Positions 42,310-50,981 of a stretch of 64,000 nucleotides of DNA are shown in pieces (the stretch's first letter is position 1; every line of letters begins with the position of its first letter). The translations under genes were made by a program, and so were the position numbers. Under the pieces are notes generated by a model. That model did not search any database and was not told the DNA's origin. It was given only the letters and a program-made list of their open reading frames with translations. Source of the DNA: UBA10205 sp035289625 (GTDB lineage: Archaea; Iainarchaeota; Iainarchaeia; Iainarchaeales; Iainarchaeaceae); assembly GCA_035289625.1 (NCBI GenBank), contig DATDWP010000016.1:1-64000 (forward strand), in the 5' to 3' direction.

Positions 42310-44250
42310 ATGAAATTTTATCCCATTTTGGTTGTTTTTGCAGGTTTTTTTCTTCTAAGCGGATGCGTCACAATTGACCTTAGCGAGACAAACCAGACGA
42401 CCAATGAAACTGTTAAGGGCGCTAACACAGCAGCCTCTTGCGGCAATGGATTTTGCGAGAGCTCGGAAACACTCGCTAGCTGCATTGCTGACTGCACCTA
42501 TTTTATTGCGCAATGCGGAAACCTGATTTGCGAAAACGGCGAAACACCGGTTACTTGCGAGCAGGACTGCAGGCCGATTGTCCGCCATGATCTTTGCGGG
42601 AATGGGATTTGCGATACCGGAGAGTATGATGAAACGTGCCCTCAGGATTGCCCGCTGCCCGATCCTGTACGCGAGGCGTGCGGAAACAGAATTTGCGACA
42701 CCGGGGAAAATAATTTCTTGTGCCCAACGGATTGTGAAGTGCAGGTAATATGTGGTGATGGGGGGTGCAGCACAAGTGAAACGCCTGAAACATGCAGCTT
42801 GGATTGCGGTTACTCAAACCCTATTTGCGGCAATGCTTTCTGCGAGCCCGGCGAAAGTGCACAAACATGCCCTGTTGATTGCAGCACCATTGATGCTTTA
42901 GGTAATGTGTGCGGCAACGATTCATGCGAACCTGGAGAGACAAGGGAAATGTGCCTGGTTGACTGCAGGTTTGTTTTCCCGAGGTCAATTTTTGATGTAA
43001 ACAACAATTTGCCTGACGATCTTAATTCCTTTGACCAGCTGCGGATTTGCGGTAACTATTATTGTGAATCGAATGAAACAGAACAAAGTTGTCCACGCGA
43101 TTGCGGCGATCGCCCCGGATTTTGTGGGGACGGTTTTTGTGCAGTGATCGAGGGCTCACAAACCTGCCCTCAAGACTGCCGCCTTCCTCTGCGACCAGAA
43201 ACATGCGGGAACGGTATTTGTGATGCAACAGAGGCGTCCACTGCCTGCTGGACGGACTGTTCAGAAGACCTTACAACCACGTGCGGCGATGGGATTTGTG
43301 CAGGGACAGAGAATGCGGCAAGCTGCTCTGAAGATTGCTGGACAAATGGTTCTGGTGACCAATTCCCCTCGCTCACGGTAACAGTGAGCCCTTCAAACCC
43401 TTCACAGAGCACTACTTTCAATCTGACGGTTAGCGCGCAAGACGATGTGGGAATAGACCAGATTTTCTGGAGCGCCGACAAGTTCATTCCTGATTATAAC
43501 CACTTGAATTCCTTTGACTGCAACATGCAGACAACATGCACTCATTCATGGGCTGAGCTTATTGCAATCGAGGAAGGAACTATCCGGATAACTGTTTATG
43601 CCACTGATTCTTCAGGACAGCAGTCAGGAAGGCCTGTTATGGAAGTCAATGTCGGGCCTTTTAGGCCTTACACTGTTGAAACAGGGGGAGCTGTATGCGG
43701 CAATGGCTCGTGCCAGTCCACAGAGAGCCCGAGTTCGTGCCCTTCTGATTGCAACAGCGGAGAAACGGTCACAACAATGTGCGGGAACAGCATCTGTGAA
43801 ACAAGTGAAAGTTCAACAAGCTGTCCGCAGGACTGCTCTGCTGCCCCTTCAGGTCCAATATGCAACAACAATATCATTGAGGGTTCAGAAGTCTGTGACG
43901 GCACTTCGCTTAGCGGACAAACCTGCCAAACACAAGGCTTTACCTACGGTACATTAAGGTGCAATTTCATTTGCTCGGGCTATGATAGGAGTAACTGCTC
44001 CAACACCCCTGCTGCAGTGTGCGGCAACGGAACCTGTGAAGCTTCAGAGAGCGAGACAAGCTGTGCTGCTGACTGCTCTGTTGAAGACGAATGCAGCACG
44101 AATTCAGACTGCGGCTATAAGCAAGTTTGCGAATTTGGAGAATGTGTTTCTGTCGAATGCACTAATAGCGCACAGTGCGGAACATGCCAAAGATGTTCGG
44201 ATAACATGTGCCGTTCATGCGGTTATGGGCCATATGGCTGCTACTGCTGA
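42310..44250 (+). CDS. Cys-repeat lipoprotein with ~14 CGNxxC modules
   Basis: 646 residues from ATG 42310, with CTTTAAGTATAAC ~27 nt upstream. Lipobox FFLLSGCVT. Eleven modules such as CGNGICDTGEYDETCPQDC, then the same PKD-like domain (SPSNPSQSTTFNLTVSAQDD), two more modules, a different Cys segment (CNNNIIEGSEVCDGTSL), another module and the tail ending CGYGPYGCYC. Cys spacing C-x4-C-x8-C-x3-C with conserved acidic residues suggests disulfide-closed, perhaps Ca2+-binding units. Clearly a repeat-expanded copy of the upstream gene. Confidence 0.78.
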   Translation: MKFYPILVVFAGFFLLSGCVTIDLSETNQTTNETVKGANTAASCGNGFCESSETLASCIADCTYFIAQCGNLICENGETPVTCEQDCRPIVRHDLCGNGICDTGEYDETCPQDCPLPDPVREACGNRICDTGENNFLCPTDCEVQVICGDGGCSTSETPETCSLDCGYSNPICGNAFCEPGESAQTCPVDCSTIDALGNVCGNDSCEPGETREMCLVDCRFVFPRSIFDVNNNLPDDLNSFDQLRICGNYYCESNETEQSCPRDCGDRPGFCGDGFCAVIEGSQTCPQDCRLPLRPETCGNGICDATEASTACWTDCSEDLTTTCGDGICAGTENAASCSEDCWTNGSGDQFPSLTVTVSPSNPSQSTTFNLTVSAQDDVGIDQIFWSADKFIPDYNHLNSFDCNMQTTCTHSWAELIAIEEGTIRITVYATDSSGQQSGRPVMEVNVGPFRPYTVETGGAVCGNGSCQSTESPSSCPSDCNSGETVTTMCGNSICETSESSTSCPQDCSAAPSGPICNNNIIEGSEVCDGTSLSGQTCQTQGFTYGTLRCNFICSGYDRSNCSNTPAAVCGNGTCEASESETSCAADCSVEDECSTNSDCGYKQVCEFGECVSVECTNSAQCGTCQRCSDNMCRSCGYGPYGCYC

Positions 44251-44469
44251 AGAAATCATTTCCCCATCCGCCCCTTTTTCCTTGATAGACAAAGGCTTGT
44301 TTTCAGGGGCTGTTTTCTGCATAATCAGGCAAGTTCGACACTCATATGCCCTTTCATTGCCCGGGCCAACTCATTTTTCCCGATGTTTGGACGGAAAGGT
44401 CATTGTGGAATGGCCACTTGTGGCAATCTATTGGCAATATTTTGCACCACGACCAAAAAATGGTTTGAG

Positions 44470-44542
44470 CGCCGAAGGGTGGATTTGAACCACCGACCCT
44501 CCGGTTAACAGCCGGATGCTCTACCTGCTGAGCTACCTCGGC
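44470..44542 (-). tRNA. tRNA-Asn(GTT)
   Basis: 73-nt cloverleaf without intron: acceptor GCCGAGG/CTTCGGC (one G-U), discriminator G, D arm with AGCTCAGCAGGTAGAGC, anticodon stem CCGGC/CCGG with loop containing GTT, T arm GGTGG-TTCAAAT-CCACC. CCA not encoded. The 220 nt between the previous gene and this tRNA contain no feature I can support. Confidence 0.95.
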
Positions 44543-44721
44543 CCAAATCAAGTTTTTAGAACTTGAAAGGACTTAAGAATATAGTTTTGGATGGTTTTAT
44601 AAAAGTCTCCTCCCTCTTCGCTGCGGCATAATTTTAATCCCAAAACCGCTAGTTTGTGGCCAGAATTGCTTAAATATAGGGAAAGTGTAAAACTTGTAGT
44701 ATTGATAAAAGTTGTGGAAAA

Positions 44722-45705
44722 ATGGAAAAAAATCTGCAAACAGTTCTCTTTGCATCAATAATATTTGTGCTTTTGCTCGCAAGCGCGCTACTAGCATCCG
44801 GTTCTGGAATATTTAGCATGGATTTATTATCTGCCGGGGAGAATTTCCCTCAAGGAATACTTTCACTAATAAATACAGAGCTCATTTTGCTCGGGATTCT
44901 TTTTCCCCTTTTGCTCGGATTTATTTCTGCACTCACACATTCCCTTGATAGAAAGACAATCTACATTTGCACTCTAGGAGGCTGCTTGCCTGCAATTTTA
45001 ATTTCATTTTTGCTATTCGGGCTTGGGCTTGTTGAAATTCTTTTTGCAATATTTGTACTTGTTGCAATTGTTCTTGTAGTTGAAATAAGTTTTGTCAAAT
45101 CAAAAGAGCTAAAAACGCTTGTCACTTTTAGGACAGCTTCAAGTGCTGGCAAAACTGCATTTTTGGCCCTTGCTATTGCACTTTTTATTTCCAGCGCAGC
45201 AATTGGGCTTGAGAACAATGAAAAGAATGTAAAAGAGCTGGGCGATAAAATAATTGACCTAGCAGTTGGGGGCGGATCAACAAATTCATCACTTGCAGCG
45301 GCAAGTGCTGACCTTCTAATAAATTCACAAAAACAAGCAGTGGGTTCTATTGCAAAATCCCCACAATTTGAAAAATTGCGATCAAAACAAGACCCAGATG
45401 TCCAAACTTTTGTTGTTGCAATTGATTCGATGCAGGCACAATTGGATAGCCCACATGCGCGCGAGCAAGTGATTAGTGAAATTGAGAAAAAAGCACCGCA
45501 AGCAAAGAGCTCTATTAATTTTGAATTTTTGAGAAAAACTTCTCCTATGATTGATGCGATTGCAACTTATTACTGGCTAATCAGCGCGTTTGCAATAACT
45601 TCGGCATTTTTATTTTTTTCAAACCTTATTGGTTCAAACCTTGCAGGGTTTTTTGCGGCTGTTATAAGAAAAGTTTTAGAATTTATGCACTCTGAGGCGC
45701 AGTAA
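44722..45705 (+). CDS. polytopic membrane protein, unknown function
   Basis: 327 residues. Four to five helices in the first 165 residues (FASIIFVLLLASALLASG, LLGILFPLLLGFISAL, AILISFLLFGLGLVEILFAIFV, FLALAIALFISSAAIG), a long soluble loop (~170-285, Gln/Ser/Lys-rich) and one last helix (LISAFAITSAFLFFSNLIG). No motif recognised. Start at ATG 44722. Confidence 0.65.
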   Translation: MEKNLQTVLFASIIFVLLLASALLASGSGIFSMDLLSAGENFPQGILSLINTELILLGILFPLLLGFISALTHSLDRKTIYICTLGGCLPAILISFLLFGLGLVEILFAIFVLVAIVLVVEISFVKSKELKTLVTFRTASSAGKTAFLALAIALFISSAAIGLENNEKNVKELGDKIIDLAVGGGSTNSSLAAASADLLINSQKQAVGSIAKSPQFEKLRSKQDPDVQTFVVAIDSMQAQLDSPHAREQVISEIEKKAPQAKSSINFEFLRKTSPMIDAIATYYWLISAFAITSAFLFFSNLIGSNLAGFFAAVIRKVLEFMHSEAQ

Positions 45706-45811
45706 ATTTTTGGATAATTTCTAGCGCTTAATTTAATTTAATGACTCTCCCTAGGTTAATAAGTGGCAAAGGAGAGATAGCATTTTATTCTAAAATACGC
45801 AATCTTATTGC

Positions 45812-46345
45812 ATGAGAAACTCTCAATCCAGAGAAAAAAACAGGCTAGCTCGACTATTTGTTAAACAAATGCTCCAAAAACACCCAAAAGTAGCGCCATT
45901 GATAGATGGTGTTTTTGTTTTTGGAAGTACTGCTGCAAATCTTGCTACTTCAGATTCTGACATAGATATTTTTTTTGTTACTGAAAAAAATGCCGAAAAA
46001 TTCAGAATGATTTTTCAAAAAGACATTGAAAAGTTTACTGAAAAACATAAAGTGGAACTGAATGTCCAATCATTTCACACCGACGATATGCTTTCATTTA
46101 TTCAAGGCAATATTACTCGCAGTTTGGCATTGGAGAAAATTCTTCAGTTTGGTTGCATTCCAATATACTTAAATGAAAAATGTTTTCCTAAAAATGAGAG
46201 AAAATATCTTTTTTCCCGTCTTCACCACACACTTCAATCCATAAAAAAATTTTATGGGGCTTTAAACGCATTCCCAAAATCTGGGTCAATAGACAAGCGC
46301 CTCGGTGAACTAAGAAGACATAAGGGCATGAGAAGGTTTCTCTAA
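45812..46345 (+). CDS. nucleotidyltransferase-domain protein (MNT-like)
   Basis: 177 residues. DGVFVFGSTAANLATSDSDIDIFFVT contains the GS...DxD signature of the minimal nucleotidyltransferase superfamily; a third acidic residue lies in HKVELNVQSF. The C-terminal half is helical and basic. Unlike 25016 there is no HEPN gene next to it. May modify RNA or protein; substrate unknown. Confidence 0.72.
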   Translation: MRNSQSREKNRLARLFVKQMLQKHPKVAPLIDGVFVFGSTAANLATSDSDIDIFFVTEKNAEKFRMIFQKDIEKFTEKHKVELNVQSFHTDDMLSFIQGNITRSLALEKILQFGCIPIYLNEKCFPKNERKYLFSRLHHTLQSIKKFYGALNAFPKSGSIDKRLGELRRHKGMRRFL

Positions 46346-46473
46346 ATTAAATGTGGGATTAGTAGAGTTTTATATCAAAGCAGATTTTAAGCGTGAACAC
46401 GCCCCAAAGTGGATTTGCAAAGCAGCAATAGCGTTTTACCCTAAATCCACTCCTAACTTCCGGAAAAACCCTT

Positions 46474-46680
46474 AAGCATTGAGTGCAAAAGTTACCGCTG
46501 CTCCCTTCCGGGCCTTGCGGGGTTGGCCTTGGCAAACAACCTTAAGGGACAGAAGGTCATTGTTATGGAAAGGCACTACAACAACTAAGCAAACCGCCCT
46601 CAAGGCTTCGATCCCGTCTAAAGCGGAATTGACGGCAACAGGGAACCACTACCTCCCCAATCTAGTCCACTATCAATAGG
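46474..46680 (-). ncRNA. signal recognition particle RNA (7S)
   Basis: Minus-strand RNA with the SRP helix-8 core GGCCCGGAAGGGAGCAGCGG, which binds SRP54. The ends pair: ATTGATAGTG near the 5' end with CACTCAAT near 46478-46485. TATA-like GATTATATAC at 46691-46700 lies upstream and a T-run (GGGTTTTTCC) follows the 3' end. About 205 nt, shorter than the ~300 nt typical of archaea, so 5' or Alu-domain boundaries are approximate. Confidence 0.85.
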
Positions 46681-46700
46681 GGTAAGTGAAGTATATAATC

Positions 46701-47035
46701 TTTGAGGAGCAGGAATTGGAAATGTAATTTTTCAATTATATATAACACATAGTGGCACAAAAAATATTTTCAAGGCAAAATTAAGCATTATTTGCCAAAA
46801 AAATACTAAATAACACTTTTTTAATGAAAAAAGACTTTGTTAATGGGTTATTGGGTTTTGAGGCACATTCACACCTACGACTATATTGACGCATGGACTT
46901 AACAACCTTATTTTTTGAAACGGAGTGTTAATAGAGCTCTATACATAAAAGAGAACGTATATAAAGGACTTTTACTGTAGTGAATAGTGGATCTTACTTT
47001 TATTTCAAAGCCAAGATTCGTTCAGGGGTGAACAA
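46701..47035 (+). promoter_or_regulatory. ftsZ upstream region
   Basis: 335-nt gene-free stretch. Holds a hairpin GGCAAA..TTTGCC near 46775-46797, a strong box GTATATAAAGG at 46957-46967, and AGGGGTGA at 47024-47031, 4 nt before the ATG. ftsZ therefore has a ~45-nt 5' leader with a ribosome site, unlike most neighbours. Confidence 0.55.
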
Positions 47036-48103
47036 ATGAAATCGTTAATAGAAAATGCAGTAAGTACTCCTAATGAAAAACGGGAGGACAAAATGGAAGA
47101 ATTCGGGACACCAAAAATAATGGTGATAGGATGCGGGGGCGCAGGATGCAATGCAGTGAATAGGATTGCAAATATGAACATTGCAGGAGCGCAACTTGTT
47201 GCAATCAATACCGATAAGCAGCACCTTGCAATAATAAATGATGAAATAACAAAAATCCTGATAGGAAAATCTGTAACAAGAGGACTTGGAGCCGGCGGGT
47301 ATCCAGAAATCGGCGCAAAGGCAGCAGAAGTTAGCAGGGCAGCTTTGGAAGAAGTAATGGACGGAGTTGACATGCTCTTTATTTCAACAGGAATGGGCGG
47401 AGGAACAGGGACAGGTTCAGCGCCAATTGTTGCGCAGATCGCAAAAGAGCAAGGAGCAATTGTAATTGCAATTGTAACATACCCGTTTGCACTGGAAAAG
47501 GCAAGGCTCATAAAAGCAGAAGAAGGAATTGAAGCGCTACGGCAAGTTAGCGACACAGTTGTTGTAATCGACAACAATAGGCTAGTTGAACTCGTCCCGA
47601 ATTTGCCGATACAAGACGCATTCAAAGTCGCAGATGAAGTGATAGCAAGAACAGTGCGCGGTATAACAGAAACAATCACGCAGCCTTCACTAATCAACCT
47701 TGACTATGCTGATGTTCGCGCTATAATGAGCAACAAGGGCCTTTCAGTAATTGCTGTTGGCGAAAGTAAATCAGTTAACAAGGTAGAAGAAGTGGTTGAG
47801 GACACACTGAAAAATTCACTTCTTGATGTTGACATCAACGGAGCAACAGGCGTACTCATACATATAACAGGAGGGCCTGAACTAACCCTCGGAGAAGCAA
47901 ACGGAATTGGGGAAAAATTAACAGAACATATCGACCCAAAAGCCGCAGTAATCTGGGGAGCTAGGGTTGATACGACCTTTGATAACAAGCTCGAAGTGAT
48001 CGCAATCTTTACAGGAGTGCACAGCCCATACATAAAAGGAGCCTCAACAAATATCGGAAGAGGATCAAAACCAAAAGGACATCTTGAAATAGATTACATG
48101 TAA
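47036..48103 (+). CDS. ftsZ: cell division protein FtsZ
   Basis: 355 residues. Tubulin-like GTPase that forms the division ring. GTP-binding loop GCGGAGCNAVNRI at ~32-44, signature GGGTGTG at 121-127, and synergy-loop region NLDYADVRAIM for GTP hydrolysis by the neighbouring subunit. Short basic C-terminal tail (GRGSKPKGHLEIDYM). Start preceded by a GGGGTGA ribosome site. Followed by a strong terminator hairpin. Confidence 0.97.
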   Translation: MKSLIENAVSTPNEKREDKMEEFGTPKIMVIGCGGAGCNAVNRIANMNIAGAQLVAINTDKQHLAIINDEITKILIGKSVTRGLGAGGYPEIGAKAAEVSRAALEEVMDGVDMLFISTGMGGGTGTGSAPIVAQIAKEQGAIVIAIVTYPFALEKARLIKAEEGIEALRQVSDTVVVIDNNRLVELVPNLPIQDAFKVADEVIARTVRGITETITQPSLINLDYADVRAIMSNKGLSVIAVGESKSVNKVEEVVEDTLKNSLLDVDINGATGVLIHITGGPELTLGEANGIGEKLTEHIDPKAAVIWGARVDTTFDNKLEVIAIFTGVHSPYIKGASTNIGRGSKPKGHLEIDYM

Positions 48104-48131
48104 ACCAACCGTTTCGGCGTTTGGAGCGAGT

Positions 48132-48160
48132 GGCTATCTCAACTAAAGTTGAGATAGGCC
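48132..48160 (+). terminator. ftsZ terminator hairpin
   Basis: CTATCTCAACT pairs with AGTTGAGATAG (11 bp, tiny loop; GG/CC extends it past a bulge), followed by ATCTAATTTTTTTTAATC. Lies between the convergent ftsZ and M50 protease genes. Confidence 0.7.
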
Positions 48161-48202
48161 ATCTAATTTTTTTTAATCTAATTTTACTTTAAAATTTTAA
48201 TT

Positions 48203-49618
48203 TCAAATAAAAAGCGGCAGCGCATTCACTAAAAGCAGCGCAAGAATAATATAGAGGAAAAATTTCTCTACAATTTTTTGTAGTTCCTCTTTTGGCTTAT
48301 TCAAAAAATTTAGATACGGAGCTATCATTAATTTTGCAATCCTTCCGCCATCAAATGGGTGCATTGGCAAAAAATTTATGGAAGCTACAAGGAAATTTAG
48401 CAAAAAGAGCCAATAAATAAAATCAACAAAAAGTGTTGCAATAGTAGCATACAATGAAAAGGACTCTGGCAAAGGGAAGTTCTCATTGCGGATCTGCTGC
48501 GGTACAAATCCAAACTGCCCCAATTCATTTGGAGTTAAATTTATTGTGACAAGTTTCCCTGTACGCTCTAGGGCAAATGTTTTTTGTGAAAACCTATCCT
48601 GTTGCAGGGCGCTGAAGAGATCTTGCGCATTTTTTATTTCAGCGCCATTTACGCTGCGAATAATATCACCCTCTTGCATTTGCCCAAAAGCAGAGGAAGG
48701 GTATTGCTGGCCACAAAAGAGCGTATTTTCAAGAACGCTACCAACTCCAACACCTAAAACCAAATTATCCTGCACACCCGGGTACAAATAATCGGTAACA
48801 GGAGTGATAAGGCCAAGTGAGAGCGCAAGAATAACCCCGGTAATTCCCATCAGGGCAAGATTTGCCATTGGCCCGGCTGCTAAAAACGGCAAAACCTTCT
48901 CTTCTTTTTCTTCTCTTACTTGCTTTTCATCAGGTTCAACAAAAGCGCCGACCGGCAAAAACCCAAGCAAAACTACACCTGTTGATTTTATTGTAAAGCC
49001 CTGCCTTCTGCCAACAATCCCGTGCGCTCCTTCGTGCACAAGTAAAATTATTAGAAGCGAAATCCAGGCATGCAATGGAGGGGTTATTGGAACTCCTGGG
49101 ATTTGCACCCCGGGTATTAGAGGAGCTACCCCCGGGCAACTTTTTAAACCGAGCAAATAATTTGAAGTTATTTCAAAAGCTTGCAAAACAAGTGAGAAGA
49201 GTGTAAATCCTGCTAGGCCCATTGCACCAAAAGAAAAAACCATTAACGGGAAAAGGCCCCCGATAAGGCTGCTTTGCGAGAGCGCATTTCCCAAAAGTGA
49301 ATCAATTCCAACAAGTCCTGCGCACAGGATTGTAAACGAGAGAACAAAAAGCCCAAGTCTTTTTGCAATCGGAAGTTTTCTGCCGTAAAAAAAATCAGCT
49401 GAAAGCGCTCCAAAGCCAATCAAAAGGCCAACCATTGAAAAAATATCCAAGAATTTTTTGTGCCTAGCCATTTTGTCAAAAAATGCAAGCGGCTTTTGGG
49501 TTTTTAGAAGTGAAATTATAAAATAAGTGTCGGCTTTTGCGAATTTTTTTAATAGAAATGTGACGATTAGCGAAATTACGACAAACCCAAAGGCGATAAG
49601 AGTGAAATCTAGTGCCAT
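48203..49618 (-). CDS. site-2 protease family (M50) intramembrane metalloprotease with PDZ
   Basis: 471 residues, multiple helices. Zinc motif HEGAH at 195-199 (LLVHEGAHGIVGRRQG), a PDZ domain about 285-365 (GDIIRSVNGAEIKNAQDL), and the second motif LPMHPFDGGRIAKL near 430 supplying the Asp ligand. S2P enzymes cleave membrane-embedded substrates such as anti-sigma factors or transcription factors; the archaeal substrate is unknown. Start ATG 49618, divergent from pan. Confidence 0.92.
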   Translation of the reverse strand: MALDFTLIAFGFVVISLIVTFLLKKFAKADTYFIISLLKTQKPLAFFDKMARHKKFLDIFSMVGLLIGFGALSADFFYGRKLPIAKRLGLFVLSFTILCAGLVGIDSLLGNALSQSSLIGGLFPLMVFSFGAMGLAGFTLFSLVLQAFEITSNYLLGLKSCPGVAPLIPGVQIPGVPITPPLHAWISLLIILLVHEGAHGIVGRRQGFTIKSTGVVLLGFLPVGAFVEPDEKQVREEKEEKVLPFLAAGPMANLALMGITGVILALSLGLITPVTDYLYPGVQDNLVLGVGVGSVLENTLFCGQQYPSSAFGQMQEGDIIRSVNGAEIKNAQDLFSALQQDRFSQKTFALERTGKLVTINLTPNELGQFGFVPQQIRNENFPLPESFSLYATIATLFVDFIYWLFLLNFLVASINFLPMHPFDGGRIAKLMIAPYLNFLNKPKEELQKIVEKFFLYIILALLLVNALPLFI

Positions 49619-49742
49619 TTTACCATCTTTTCCAAAAACCGCCTATAAATTTGCAATACAACAAACAAATGCGGATAAAACAATAGTAAAAGTTGAGTTT
49701 AAAAGGGTTGTCTTATCAAAATGTATTTAGCGAAGTGGAAAA

Positions 49743-50924
49743 ATGGCTGAAAATGAGACAAAAAAACAAGGGACATATGATGTATACGATTACGTGTTCT
49801 CACTAGAAGAGCAGCTCCGTTCATTGCAAACAGAAAAACAAATGGCATCAGCCCGTTTAACACAGCTCCAGATTGATTTGGAGAGAATGAGAAAAGAACT
49901 AAATGAATTAAAGGTACCTCCGCTAATAGTTGGCACAATAAACGAGGTACTTGCGGATAATTCAGTTATTGTAAAGCACAGCAACGGCATGGAATTTTTA
50001 GTTAAGCCGGCTCCGGGAATTGAGAGCGAACTTGAAGCAGGAAAACGCGTTGCAATGAACCAGAGAAGCCTTGTTGTTACAAAAGTATTCCCGGAAAACA
50101 AGGACTGGCGCGTCAATGCAATGGAAATAATCGAAAAACCAAAAGTCACATTTGAGCAAATTGGCGGGCTTGAAAATGAAATGCGAGAACTTGAAGAAGC
50201 TGTAATATTGCCCCTTACAAACCCAGAGAGTTTTGAGCAGCTCGGAATCGATCCTCCTAACGGAGTGCTACTACACGGGCCCCCCGGAACAGGAAAGACA
50301 CTACTTGCAAAAGCTGTTGCAAACAAAACAAATTCAACATTTATTTCACTCTCCGGCTCAGAACTTGTGAGAAAATATATCGGCGAAGGCTCAAAACTTG
50401 TTCGTGATCTCTTCAGGTTGGCAAAAGAGAAAACCCCCTCAATTATTTTTATTGATGAGATTGATTCTGTGGGCACGCACAGGTTTGCAACTGCAAATGG
50501 GGACCGCGAAGTGCAGCGCACAATGATGCAGCTACTCTCAGAAATGGACGGGTTTTGTGAAGTTAAGGGAGTGAAAGTGATTGCCGCAACAAATAGGCTC
50601 GATATGCTAGACCCAGCGCTCTTGCGACCGGGACGCTTTGATAGGATAATTGCAGTGCCGCTTCCAAGTAAGGATGCGCGAAAGAAAATATTTGGAATCC
50701 ACAGCGCAAAAATGGCAATTGAAAAGAAAATTTCCCTAGATGAACTTGCCGGGTTAACTGAAGGGCTGACCGGGGCAGATATCAAGAACGTGTGCATGGA
50801 AGCCGGGATTTTTGCCCTTCGCGAGAACAAGAAAAAAATCGAACTGCGCCACTTCAATGACGCTGTGCAGAAGGTTTCAAGGCTGCCGGTTGTAGATAGG
50901 CCAAATGATAGGATGTTTGCGTGA
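49743..50924 (+). CDS. pan: proteasome-activating nucleotidase (PAN)
   Basis: 393-residue AAA+ unfoldase that feeds the 20S proteasome. N-terminal coiled coil (~18-58), OB domain (~60-125), Walker A GPPGTGKT at 179-186, Walker B IIFIDEIDS, second-region arginines in LLRPGRFDR. The C-terminus is NDRMFA, not the usual HbYX; MFA keeps hydrophobic-aromatic-X with Phe for Tyr. No 20S genes in the window. Start at ATG 49743 after a short AT-rich leader. Confidence 0.94.
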   Translation: MAENETKKQGTYDVYDYVFSLEEQLRSLQTEKQMASARLTQLQIDLERMRKELNELKVPPLIVGTINEVLADNSVIVKHSNGMEFLVKPAPGIESELEAGKRVAMNQRSLVVTKVFPENKDWRVNAMEIIEKPKVTFEQIGGLENEMRELEEAVILPLTNPESFEQLGIDPPNGVLLHGPPGTGKTLLAKAVANKTNSTFISLSGSELVRKYIGEGSKLVRDLFRLAKEKTPSIIFIDEIDSVGTHRFATANGDREVQRTMMQLLSEMDGFCEVKGVKVIAATNRLDMLDPALLRPGRFDRIIAVPLPSKDARKKIFGIHSAKMAIEKKISLDELAGLTEGLTGADIKNVCMEAGIFALRENKKKIELRHFNDAVQKVSRLPVVDRPNDRMFA

Positions 50925-50981
50925 AAAAATAAAATTTTTTTATTAATTCGTTTTATAAAAATAAATCTGCTAAGTTATTAT

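Noticed and set aside
41667..44488. Overlapping plus-strand frames inside the two Cys-repeat lipoprotein genes
   Set aside because: They arise from the periodic TGC/GAC codons of the repeats; the lipoprotein frame has signal peptides and conserved modules.
47005..47697. Open frame antisense to ftsZ (230 codons)
   Set aside because: Shadow of ftsZ; repetitive Ser/Ala/Ile composition, no promoter or motif.
49790..50857. Long open frame antisense to pan (355 codons)
   Set aside because: It mirrors the codon pattern of the strongly supported pan gene and its protein shows Ser/Ile/Phe-rich shadow composition with no motifs.
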